Origin: an uncultured Alphaproteobacteria bacterium
Lineage (GTDB): Bacteria; Pseudomonadota; Alphaproteobacteria; Rhizobiales; Beijerinckiaceae
Assembly (NCBI GenBank): GCA_937903315.1
Contig: CALCZO010000250.1
Coordinates: 1 to 12,168 of the forward strand
DNA length: 12,168 nucleotides
Reading direction: 5' to 3'
The stretch's first letter is position 1, and each line of letters opens with the position of its first letter. This document shows, piece after piece, positions 1 to 7,027 of the stretch. Below the pieces are notes generated by a model. That model did no database searches and was not told where the DNA came from. It saw nothing but the letters and a program-made list of their open reading frames with translations. The position numbers and the translations under genes were made by a program.

Positions 1-645
1 CCGTCGGGCACCGGCAAGTCAACGCTGATCCGCTGCATCAACCGCCTTGTCGACCCGACGAGCGGCGAAATCTGGTTCGAAGGCAGGGATCTGGCCACAC
101 TGGGCGGCAGCACGCTGCGCATGGCGCGACGACGGATCGGGATGGTATTTCAGGAATACAATCTGGTCGAACGCCTGACTGTCATCGAGAACGTGCTGTC
201 GGGCCGGCTGGGGTATGTGCCGGCATGGCGCGCCTTCCTGCGCAAGTTTCCGGCCGACGATGTTGCGCGCGCCTTCGACCTGATCGATGCGGTTGGGCTC
301 GGGGAGGACTTCGCCACCCGCCGGGCCGACAAGCTGTCCGGCGGCCAGCGCCAGCGTGTCGGAATCGCCCGTGCCATCATGCAGGATCCAGCGCTCGTTC
401 TTGCTGACGAGCCGACCTCGTCGCTCGATCCGAAAACCTCGGTCGAGATCATGGAACTGCTGACCGAACTGTCGTCATCCCGCGCGATCCCGATCGTGAT
501 CAACATTCACAATGTCGAATTGGCCCGGCGTTTTGCCAGCCGCATCATCGGCATGACCGGCGGCTCGGTGGTTTACGACGGTCCGCCCGATGGGCTCAAC
601 GCCAGCCATCTCAGCGAGATCTACGGTGGCGAGGACTGGCAATGA
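1..645 (+). CDS. phnC: Phosphonate ABC transporter ATP-binding protein PhnC (5' end missing)
   Basis: This is the cytoplasmic ATPase of a phosphonate-type importer, and it powers the two PhnE permeases that follow. The reading frame is open from base 1, so the gene starts left of the window; the ATG at 121 is internal. The visible 214 residues begin inside the Walker A loop (PSGTGKST, visible residues 1-8). They continue with the Q-loop (GMVFQEYNLVERLTV, Q51), which is typical of PhnC, the ABC signature LSGGQ (112-116), Walker B ALVLADEP (131-138) and the switch histidine in INIHN (H170). Perhaps 30-40 N-terminal residues are missing, judging by where Walker A usually lies. The stop (643-645) overlaps the phnE1 start as ATGA, which indicates translational coupling. 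The family is clear; the exact substrate (phosphonate, phosphite or a phosphate ester) is not. Confidence 0.93.
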   Translation, partial: PSGTGKSTLIRCINRLVDPTSGEIWFEGRDLATLGGSTLRMARRRIGMVFQEYNLVERLTVIENVLSGRLGYVPAWRAFLRKFPADDVARAFDLIDAVGLGEDFATRRADKLSGGQRQRVGIARAIMQDPALVLADEPTSSLDPKTSVEIMELLTELSSSRAIPIVINIHNVELARRFASRIIGMTGGSVVYDGPPDGLNASHLSEIYGGEDWQ

Positions 646-1448
646 CCGGCGTCGCGACCTCAGCGGCGAGGCAGCGCCCACCTGCATTTCCGGCCCACTG
701 GACGAGCCGGATCGCCTGGATCGGACTGGCGCTTTACACGATCTACGCCACCTCGATCCTCAATGTGACGTGGGAACGGTTCATCAAGGGGCTGGAGAAC
801 GGTGAGAAATTCCTGAGCCGGATGTTCCCGCCGAACATCGAGCCGGACAAGCTGTCACTGATCTCCGACGGAATGATCGAGAGCCTTCAGATCGCGGTAC
901 TGGCAACGTTCTTCGGTATCCTGCTGTCGCTGCCGCTCGGCCTTGCCGCCGCGCGCAACCTCAGCCCGGGGTGGCTGTCGTGGACGGCGCGGGCGATGAT
1001 CGCGGTGTTCCGGTCGTTTCATCCGGTGATCGTCGCCATCCTGTTCGTCAAGGCAGTCGGCTTCGGCGCACTCGCGGGGGTTATGGCGCTGATCATCTCC
1101 GGCATGGGGTTCGTCTCCAAACTGTTCGCCGAGGTCGTCGAGGAAATGAACCCCAAGCAGGTCGAGGCGGTGCGCGCGACCGGCGCCTCGTTCTTCAACC
1201 TCTTGATCATGGCGGTCGCGCCGCAGGTGATGGCCCGGTTTGTCGGTCTGACGGTCTACCAGTTCGATTCCAACATCCGGAACTCCACCATGGTCGGCAT
1301 CGTCGGCGGCGGCGGCATCGGCGCGCCCCTGTTCACCGCGTACCAGCGGTTTGATTATGACGTCGTCCTGACCATTCTCCTGATCATCATCGCCATCATC
1401 ATGGCCGCCGAACTGATGTCGGGACGGATCAGGAGGGTCTTCCAGTGA
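642..1448 (+). CDS. phnE: Phosphonate ABC transporter permease PhnE (first copy)
   Basis: This is an inner-membrane permease of 268 residues, a normal PhnE length. It has a hydrophobic segment at about 23-42, several more from about 80 onward, and a last one at about 241-257. The coupling (EAA-like) loop that docks on PhnC lies at about 167-188 (EEMNPKQVEAVRATGAS). The stretch FDSNIRNSTMVGIVGGGGIG (208-227) is a PhnE hallmark. The ATG at 642 overlaps the phnC stop (ATGA), so this start is firm. The gene ends by overlapping the second permease by four bases. With phnE2 it probably forms a heterodimeric channel. Confidence 0.93.
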   Translation: MTGVATSAARQRPPAFPAHWTSRIAWIGLALYTIYATSILNVTWERFIKGLENGEKFLSRMFPPNIEPDKLSLISDGMIESLQIAVLATFFGILLSLPLGLAAARNLSPGWLSWTARAMIAVFRSFHPVIVAILFVKAVGFGALAGVMALIISGMGFVSKLFAEVVEEMNPKQVEAVRATGASFFNLLIMAVAPQVMARFVGLTVYQFDSNIRNSTMVGIVGGGGIGAPLFTAYQRFDYDVVLTILLIIIAIIMAAELMSGRIRRVFQ

Positions 1449-2245
1449 CCCCGGTCAACACGCGGCGATGGGTCCGCTTCACCCCGGCCGAGCGGATCTC
1501 GCGCTCGCTGCTCTATGTGGTGACCGTGGTCGCCGTCGTCTGGTCGATCAAGACGATCGAGGTCATCCCCGAATTTCTTTACGACGCGCCTGAACAGGCG
1601 GCTGATCTGTTCCGACGCATGTGGCCGTTCGACTGGGCGTTCTATCCGAAGGCCATTCACGATGCGCTGATCGAAACCCTCCATATCGCGACGCTGGGCA
1701 CGATTCTCGCGCTCATCCTGGCCCTGCCGCTGTCGTTCCTTGCCGCGCGGAATTTCACCTCCAACCCGATCCTCAACACCTTTGCGCAGTTCGTGTTCGT
1801 CTCGTCCCGCTCGGTCAACTCACTGATCTGGGCGCTGCTGTTTGTCGCGATTTTCGGCCCCGGTGCGCTGTCGGGCGTCCTGTCGATCGCTTTCCGGTCA
1901 ATCGGGTTTGTCGGCAAGCTGTTCGGCGAGGCGCTCGAGGAGGCCCAGCGGGGTCCGATCGAAGCGCTGACCGCGGCCGGCGCGCCCAAATCGATGCTGC
2001 TGGTCAAGGGCTACTGGCCGCAGGTCGAGCCGGCGTTCTGGTCCGTCGCGCTGCTGCGCTGGGACATCAACATCCGCGAATCGGCGGTTCTCGGCCTTGT
2101 CGGCGCCGGCGGCATTGGCGTTGCGCTCGATGCCGCGCTCAACAATCTCTACTGGGATCAGGTCGGTCTCATCCTCGCCGTGATCTTCGTCGTCGTCATC
2201 CTGACGGAGATCGTTACCTCGACCATCCGCTCCCGGATCATCTGA
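1445..2245 (+). CDS. phnE: Phosphonate ABC transporter permease PhnE (second copy)
   Basis: This is the second inner-membrane permease of the phosphonate-type importer, 266 residues long and paralogous to the preceding gene. Its start is GTG at 1445, overlapping the upstream TGA as GTGA. A hydrophobic segment lies at about 20-40, and membrane segments resume from about 78. The coupling loop is at about 162-182 (EALEEAQRGPIEALTAAG), and the family signature WDINIRESAVLGLVGAGGIG spans 206-225. Paired PhnE1/PhnE2 genes are common in alphaproteobacteria. This is the last gene of the operon: 22 bases separate it from the convergent phosphatase gene. No C-P lyase or other phosphonate-cleaving enzyme follows. 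Confidence 0.93.
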   Translation: MTPVNTRRWVRFTPAERISRSLLYVVTVVAVVWSIKTIEVIPEFLYDAPEQAADLFRRMWPFDWAFYPKAIHDALIETLHIATLGTILALILALPLSFLAARNFTSNPILNTFAQFVFVSSRSVNSLIWALLFVAIFGPGALSGVLSIAFRSIGFVGKLFGEALEEAQRGPIEALTAAGAPKSMLLVKGYWPQVEPAFWSVALLRWDINIRESAVLGLVGAGGIGVALDAALNNLYWDQVGLILAVIFVVVILTEIVTSTIRSRII

Positions 2246-2267
2246 CGGTTGCGACCCGGCAGCGGCG

Positions 2268-3059
2268 TCAGCGGCGGCATTGCCGGATCACGGCCAGCGC
2301 TTCGGCATGGCGGGCGGGCGAGCCGGCGGCCAGCACCTGCGGCCCCGATTCTGTGGTCAGCGGCTGGCCGGCCCAATCGGTGATGACGCCGCCTGCGCCC
2401 TCGATGATCGGGCGGAAGCTGGAAAAATCATAGACCTTGAACCCCGTGTCGCAGGCCAGATCCGTCCGCCCTGCCGCCAGCAGTCCGTAGCTCATCGACG
2501 CCCCGCCATAGATGCGCCAGCGCGTACGCCCGCGCAGCGCGTCAAGCACCGGCCGCTCGGTATCGGAATAGAAATCAGGACTGCTCGACGACATCATCGC
2601 ATCGGCCAGACTGTCGCACGACCGGGTGGTGCAGATCTCGCCGTTGTGCCGTGTCGGCCGACCATGACATCCGGTCCATCGATCACCGGTGGCCGGGAAA
2701 TCCATCACGCCGATCACCGGCACGCCGTCAACGGCCAGTGCAACCAGCGTACTGTAGGTCGGAATGCCGGCTATGAATTGCGCCGTTCCATCAATCGGGT
2801 CGACAATCCACTGGAGGGCAGCGCCCGGATTGGTGCGGCCGTATTCCTCGCCCCAGATGCCATCGTGCGGAAACCGGGCGGCGATTACTTCGGACAGGCG
2901 TCGCTCGATCGCCCGGTCAAGGCTGGTCACCAGCGTCCGGTCGGCCTTGATCTCCGTCTGTGGCGTGCGGCCGGTGCCCGGCCGCAGCATCTCGCGTGCC
3001 ACATCGGCCAGCGCGCCGGCAAAGTCCGTCAGGTCAGACAGGACCGAATGGGCCAGCAT
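2268..3059 (-). CDS. Inositol monophosphatase family phosphatase (HisN/IMPase-like)
   Basis: This is a probable Mg2+-dependent, Li+-sensitive-type phosphomonoesterase of 263 residues, the usual IMPase length. It has no signal peptide and so is cytosolic. Visible motifs are KADRTLVTSLD (38-48), the metal-binding GEEYG (70-74), the catalytic DPIDGTAQF (87-95) and the distal aspartate in VYDFSSFRPIIEGAGG (D211). The usual WDxAA is YDFSS here. The pattern resembles histidinol-phosphatase HisN and broad-specificity IMPases, so the substrate cannot be read from sequence. It is last in the minus-strand operon, six bases after the binding-protein stop, with only a weak ribosome-binding site, which suggests coupled translation. 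I infer that it removes phosphate from the compound imported by the neighbouring ABC system. Confidence 0.88.
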   Translation of the reverse strand: MLAHSVLSDLTDFAGALADVAREMLRPGTGRTPQTEIKADRTLVTSLDRAIERRLSEVIAARFPHDGIWGEEYGRTNPGAALQWIVDPIDGTAQFIAGIPTYSTLVALAVDGVPVIGVMDFPATGDRWTGCHGRPTRHNGEICTTRSCDSLADAMMSSSSPDFYSDTERPVLDALRGRTRWRIYGGASMSYGLLAAGRTDLACDTGFKVYDFSSFRPIIEGAGGVITDWAGQPLTTESGPQVLAAGSPARHAEALAVIRQCRR

Positions 3060-3065
3060 CGGACG

Positions 3066-4067
3066 CTATTTGGCCGCTGCGACCGCCGCCGTCCAGTCGG
3101 CAAGGAACTCCTTCCGCTTGGCTGCGGCCTCCGCCTCGTCAACCGGGAAAACCTTGATCGCGTTGATGTTCGGCAGCTTGACATACTTGCTGACATCGAT
3201 GTCGCTGCGACTTGGCCGACGATAGGCAGCTTCCAGCAGGGCGATCTGGGTTTCCTTGGCCAGCAGCAGGTCATAGGCTTTCTTCGCCAGCTCGCCGCCC
3301 GGCGCATTCTTGATCAGCACGAGGCTTTCGGGACTGGTGAAGGTGCCGTCCTCCGGATAGACGAGCTCAATCTCGGCCTGCCCTCCGGCGACATAGGCGT
3401 AGGCGTTGGATTCAAACGTCAGGCCGATGGCATATTCTCCCTGCGCCACCGCCCTCAGCACGGTGGCGGCAGCGCTGGTCACCGTCACCTGCCCGGCCAG
3501 TTTCTTCAGCGCATCGGTGCCCAGCATCTTCGAAAAGCCCCACAGGATGGTCAGCGCCGTCGACGAATTGGCCGGATCGGCAATGATGATCTTGCCCTTC
3601 CAGCGCGGATCGAGCAGCTCAGCCCAGGTCTTCGGCTTCGGCGCGCCGCCAAGCTGCTTGGTATTCACCATCATGGTGACGACATGGATGTTGCACGCGG
3701 TCCAAAGATTGTCGGGACCGACAAGATCAGCCGGAATCGACGCGGCGTTTGGAGACTTGTACGGCTCGTAGAGCGGCTTGAACGCGCCAAGCGTATTGGC
3801 GCTCGAACTCCAGAACACGTCGGCCTGCGGCTTGCCGACCTCGGCTTCGATCCGGCGCAGAAGCTGTCCTGAACCGCCAGTGATGGTGCTGATCTTAGCC
3901 TTGGGCAACAGCGTCGCCGCCGTGTCGGTCACAGCCTGCACCGCCTGCTGGTTGTTGGACGTATAGATGACGATGTTGCCTGCCGTCTGGTCCTGCGCAA
4001 ATGCCGGCAGAGCTGCGGTGGCGGCAAAGCCGGCGAGAACGCTGCGGCGGCTGAGTTTGATGGTCAT
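3066..4067 (-). CDS. Extracellular solute-binding protein, iron(III)/phosphonate-type ABC transporter
   Basis: This is the periplasmic ligand-binding protein of the minus-strand ABC importer, 333 residues from the chosen start. That ATG follows a strong ribosome-binding site (GGAGG, seven bases away); a start 12 codons upstream would lack it. The N terminus is a Tat-type signal, SRRSVLAGF (6-14), with likely cleavage after AFA (22-24). The mature fold has TGGSGQLLRRIEAE (63-76), ADVFWSS (82-88) and a Ser/Thr-rich loop ADPANSSTA (163-171), typical of the FbpA/AfuA/PhnS-like superfamily. The region where FbpA has its iron-binding Tyr-Tyr pair reads IGLTFESNAYAYVAGG (214-229), without adjacent tyrosines. 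Related proteins bind hexose phosphates (AfuA) or 2-aminoethylphosphonate (PhnS/AepX). Iron therefore seems less likely than a phosphorylated organic ligand, but the ligand is unproven. Confidence 0.87.
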   Translation of the reverse strand: MTIKLSRRSVLAGFAATAALPAFAQDQTAGNIVIYTSNNQQAVQAVTDTAATLLPKAKISTITGGSGQLLRRIEAEVGKPQADVFWSSSANTLGAFKPLYEPYKSPNAASIPADLVGPDNLWTACNIHVVTMMVNTKQLGGAPKPKTWAELLDPRWKGKIIIADPANSSTALTILWGFSKMLGTDALKKLAGQVTVTSAAATVLRAVAQGEYAIGLTFESNAYAYVAGGQAEIELVYPEDGTFTSPESLVLIKNAPGGELAKKAYDLLLAKETQIALLEAAYRRPSRSDIDVSKYVKLPNINAIKVFPVDEAEAAAKRKEFLADWTAAVAAAK

Positions 4068-4070
4068 CCT

Positions 4071-4080
4071 GGTTCCTCCC
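4071..4080 (-). promoter_or_regulatory. Strong Shine-Dalgarno for the solute-binding protein
   Basis: Read on the minus strand this is GGGAGGAACC, followed by AGG and the ATG at 4067. It fixes the start of the binding-protein gene and is the strongest ribosome-binding site in this operon. That fits a need for more binding protein than membrane or ATPase subunits. The 63-base gap between the permease stop and this start shows no clear promoter. Confidence 0.7.
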
Positions 4081-4130
4081 GGGTGGATCTTGACGGTCAG
4101 CATATCGGTTTGCCGGCTTCCGACAATCCC

Positions 4131-5783
4131 CTATCGTGCGCCGAAGATGTCGAGCTTGAACACGGTCGTCGCGACGATGATCGGTATCAGGATGATCGCC
4201 ACCAGAACGATGCCGTAAGCCGAGGCCTGAGCCATCAGCCCGCTGTCGATCAGCCGGAAGATCTGGATCGGCAGCGTCTCCCTGCCCCCCGAATAGACAA
4301 CCACCGAGGCGCTGAGTTCAGCCACGGTCGTCGTCCAGACCAGAACGCCGGCCGCTGCGACCGACGGTATCATCAGCGGCAGCACCACCTTGAGAAACGA
4401 GCGCCCCGGCGGAACGCCGAGGCTGATCGAGGCCTCCTCGATCGAATTGGGAACGTTGTACAGTGTCGAGGACGCATTGCGGATGCCGAACGGCAGGCGG
4501 CGGATCAGATAGGCCAGAACGATGATGGCGGATGTGCCGGTCAGTGCCAGCCAGCCGGTGTTGAAGGACATCACCAGCCCGATGCCGATCACCGTGCCCG
4601 ACAGGGCCAATGGCAGAGACGAGAGGTAATCGATGACCGGGGTGAGCGCCGACCGCTTCTTGACAATCAGATAGCTCACACCCGTCGAGAAAATGAGACT
4701 GGCAACGGTCGCGATCCCGGCAAAAAGAAGCGTGTTGAGGATCGGATCGGGCGCGTTGATCAACACCCGTTCGAGATTGGCTGTCGTCCACTCGCCCCAT
4801 CGCATCACTGGCCCGCGCGCGCGGGTGAACGCACCGGCCATTACGGTCACCAGCGGCAGCAAGGAGATGACCACCACGAATCCGGCTGCCAATGCCAGCG
4901 CCCAGGCGCTGGCACCGCGCAACGGTTCGGGCCGCGCGCCGCGGCCAAGCGTGATTTCGAAGCGCCCGCGCGCCAGCACAAACCGCTGGATGAACAGGAC
5001 CACCGCGACAATGCCGATCGAGACGCTGGCGAGCGTCGATTGCATCACCGGATCGGCCCCGACCTCGGAGACAAAGGTCTGGTAGGTTATGACGGAAAGC
5101 AGGTCGACCTTATGACCCAGAATGGTCGCCACCGCAAAGTTGCCGACCACCAGCGTGAACACCAGCAGGGCGCTGGCCAGAATCGAAGGCAACACGACCG
5201 GCACCATGACCTGCCACCGGGACCGGGCCGGAGACGTCCCAAGACTGCGCGCGGCCTCCTCAAGCTGGACATCAAAGCCGCGGATCGCCGCCAGCGTACC
5301 GATGTACACATAGGTATAGTAGATAAACGTCATCACCGTGATGAGGCCGAACCAGCCATAAAAACTCGGCAGTGCTATGCCCCATCCGGCCAAAGTCCGC
5401 GTCAGCAGGCCGTTGTTGCCGAGCATCATCAGCCAGGTCTGGGCGGCAATGACTTCGGGCACAATCAGCGTTGTCAGCGGCAGGATGGCGATCAGCACCT
5501 TGCCGGGAAAGGAATGGCGTGCGGCGATATACGCCAGCGGAACGCCGACGAGCGTGCAGGTCAGGGTCACGATGAGACCGAGCGTGACCGTATTGGCAAC
5601 CGCCTTGAGATACCGCGGTTCAACCAGCAGCACCTGCCAGCCGCTGCGCCCTTCGGCACGGGCGCCGCCGAAACTGGAGGCCAGCACATTGACCAGCGGA
5701 TAGAGCAGGAACACCGCAAGGATCACCACCACGGCGATCGACAGCCAGAACCAGATTGACCGCACCTGCCACGCCCCGGTCAT
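4131..5783 (-). CDS. ABC transporter permease, fused double-domain (iron(III)/phosphonate type)
   Basis: This inner-membrane permease of 550 residues carries two permease domains in one chain, as in FbpB/AfuB-type proteins, so a single polypeptide can form the whole channel. A membrane segment at about 11-33 is followed by the first core domain with coupling loop EEAARSLGTSPARSRWQVMV (175-194). A second membrane anchor lies at about 293-315, and the second core has coupling loop EEASISLGVPPGRSFLKVVL (449-468). Roughly 12 membrane segments are expected. The ATG overlaps the ATPase stop as ATGA, so the two are translationally coupled. The substrate is best inferred from the binding protein and the downstream phosphatase, which favour an organophosphate or phosphonate over iron. 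Confidence 0.9.
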   Translation of the reverse strand: MTGAWQVRSIWFWLSIAVVVILAVFLLYPLVNVLASSFGGARAEGRSGWQVLLVEPRYLKAVANTVTLGLIVTLTCTLVGVPLAYIAARHSFPGKVLIAILPLTTLIVPEVIAAQTWLMMLGNNGLLTRTLAGWGIALPSFYGWFGLITVMTFIYYTYVYIGTLAAIRGFDVQLEEAARSLGTSPARSRWQVMVPVVLPSILASALLVFTLVVGNFAVATILGHKVDLLSVITYQTFVSEVGADPVMQSTLASVSIGIVAVVLFIQRFVLARGRFEITLGRGARPEPLRGASAWALALAAGFVVVISLLPLVTVMAGAFTRARGPVMRWGEWTTANLERVLINAPDPILNTLLFAGIATVASLIFSTGVSYLIVKKRSALTPVIDYLSSLPLALSGTVIGIGLVMSFNTGWLALTGTSAIIVLAYLIRRLPFGIRNASSTLYNVPNSIEEASISLGVPPGRSFLKVVLPLMIPSVAAAGVLVWTTTVAELSASVVVYSGGRETLPIQIFRLIDSGLMAQASAYGIVLVAIILIPIIVATTVFKLDIFGAR

Positions 5784-6865
5784 GATGCGGTCACGATCGA
5801 GGCCTGAGGGTCGAACAGAACATCGACCGCCGCGCCCTCATCCCAGTCGTTATGGCCAGCGCCGTGCAGTTCGACCATCACATCTGGCCCTGCAATACCT
5901 GCGCCGTCCGCCGCACAGCGGACACGGTAACTGGTCCGGCCGCCGAGATACTGCTTGCGCACGATTGCACCGGAAACGGCGTTTGCCGTTGCTCCGCAAC
6001 GTGCCAGCCGCAAGTCCTCCGGCCGGGCGATCAGCAGCACTGCCCCACCGCTCAGCCGGCGCGGCACACGCGCGATTATCCGCCGCCCCGCAAGCGTCAC
6101 GGTGACGCCGTCGCCCGCGGCGTCCGGCGTCACCGCCTCGACCGCAAGGACATTGGCTGCGCCAACAAAGTCGGCGACATAAGCCGATGCCGGCAACCGA
6201 TAGATGTCCTGCGGTGACGCATTCTGCTCGATCCGCCCCTGCCGCATCAGTCCGATCCGATCCGACAGCGCCAGTGCTTCCTCCTGGTCGTGGGTCACAA
6301 ACACCGTCGTGATGCCGGCTTCGCGCTGGAGATCGGCGATGGTCTCGCGCACCTGCACGCGCAGCTTTGCGTCGAGATTGGAGAGCGGTTCGTCCATCAA
6401 CAGCACCTGCGGCTGGATCACGAGGGCACGGGCCAGCGCGACGCGTTGGCGCTGGCCGCCGGACAGCGCGGCGGGATGGCGAGCGGCCAATCCGCCCAGC
6501 CCAACGCGATCGAGATACTCCCCAACCCTGAGCCGAATTGTCGCCTCATCCTGCGCCCGTGCGCGCAGGCCATAGGCCACGTTGTCGTAGACGGTCTTGT
6601 CAGGAAACAGCGCGTAGTCCTGAAACACCATGCCGATGTCGCGCCGGTGCGCAGGCAGTGCCGTAACGTCCCGATCGCCGAAACGGATCCGGCCACGTTC
6701 AACAGGAAGGAACCCGGCCAGGGTTCTAAGCAGCGTTGTCTTGCCACAGCCGCTGGGGCCGAGCAGCGTGTAGAAGCTCCCGGCTGCAATCTGAAGATCC
6801 AGCCCATCAATCACACGGTTGCCGGAATACGAAACAGCGAGATCGGCTATGGATATCGTCGCCAT
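5780..6865 (-). CDS. ABC transporter ATP-binding protein (FbpC/PotA-like, with C-terminal regulatory domain)
   Basis: This is the cytoplasmic ATPase of the minus-strand importer, 361 residues from the chosen ATG. That start has a good ribosome-binding site (GAGGAAAG, five bases away) and sits at the usual N terminus of the fold; the frame stays open 39 codons upstream, but those residues look unrelated to the family. Motifs are Walker A GPSGCGKTT (36-44), Q-loop FQDYALFP (Q82), signature LSGGQ (134-138), Walker B VLLMDEP (154-160) and H-loop THDQEEA (H192). A C-terminal TOBE-like domain (from about 240) contains LLIARPEDLRLA. It is first in the operon and 162 bases downstream of the Fur-family gene on the same strand, with a Pho-box-like repeat in between. 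Confidence 0.9.
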   Translation of the reverse strand: MATISIADLAVSYSGNRVIDGLDLQIAAGSFYTLLGPSGCGKTTLLRTLAGFLPVERGRIRFGDRDVTALPAHRRDIGMVFQDYALFPDKTVYDNVAYGLRARAQDEATIRLRVGEYLDRVGLGGLAARHPAALSGGQRQRVALARALVIQPQVLLMDEPLSNLDAKLRVQVRETIADLQREAGITTVFVTHDQEEALALSDRIGLMRQGRIEQNASPQDIYRLPASAYVADFVGAANVLAVEAVTPDAAGDGVTVTLAGRRIIARVPRRLSGGAVLLIARPEDLRLARCGATANAVSGAIVRKQYLGGRTSYRVRCAADGAGIAGPDVMVELHGAGHNDWDEGAAVDVLFDPQASIVTAS

Positions 6866-6870
6866 TCCGG

Positions 6871-6878
6871 CTTTCCTC
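6871..6878 (-). promoter_or_regulatory. Ribosome-binding site setting the ATPase start
   Basis: On the minus strand this reads GAGGAAAG and is followed by CCGGA and ATG (6865). It supports the 361-residue form of the ATPase over the longer open frame beginning at 6982. Confidence 0.65.
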
Positions 6879-6881
6879 GAC

Positions 6882-6899
6882 AAGACAGTTTTGTGACAT
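6882..6899 (-). promoter_or_regulatory. Pho-box-like direct repeat (possible PhoB site)
   Basis: The minus strand reads ATGTCACAAAACTGTCTT. Against the general PhoB box pattern CTGTCATAWAWCTGTCAY this matches 15 of 18 positions, with the two TGTC cores 11 bases apart and an A-rich spacer. This would fit phosphate-starvation control of the importer-phosphatase operon. One difficulty is that the box ends only 16 bases before the ATG and no -10 element lies at the usual distance downstream. It is therefore either not a standard activating site or a chance match. A TTGACA hexamer lies further upstream (minus strand, 6927 to 6922), with a poor -10 (TCGAAA) 17 bases on. Confidence 0.4.
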
Positions 6900-7027
6900 T
6901 TCGAGAGCAGCGGACACGACTTGTCAACGTCGCTGCCGTCAGCGCAAAACGCCGCCACCGCAACACAGCCCCTGTTTGGCACGGCCAGACATGGATCCGG
7001 TTCAGGGAGCGTCAGTGCCCGGCGGCC

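Noticed and set aside
2256..2286. Possible terminator between the convergent phnE2 and phosphatase genes
   Set aside because: CCGGCA/TGCCGG can pair across a 19-base loop, but the stem is only six pairs, lies partly inside the phosphatase gene and has no T-run on either strand.
2280..5759. Very long plus-strand open frames (about 530 and 558 codons) opposite the binding protein, permease and phosphatase genes
   Set aside because: Their products are rich in Arg, His, Gln and Asp without domain features. They arise from the high-GC codon pattern of the true minus-strand genes, which carry clear family motifs.
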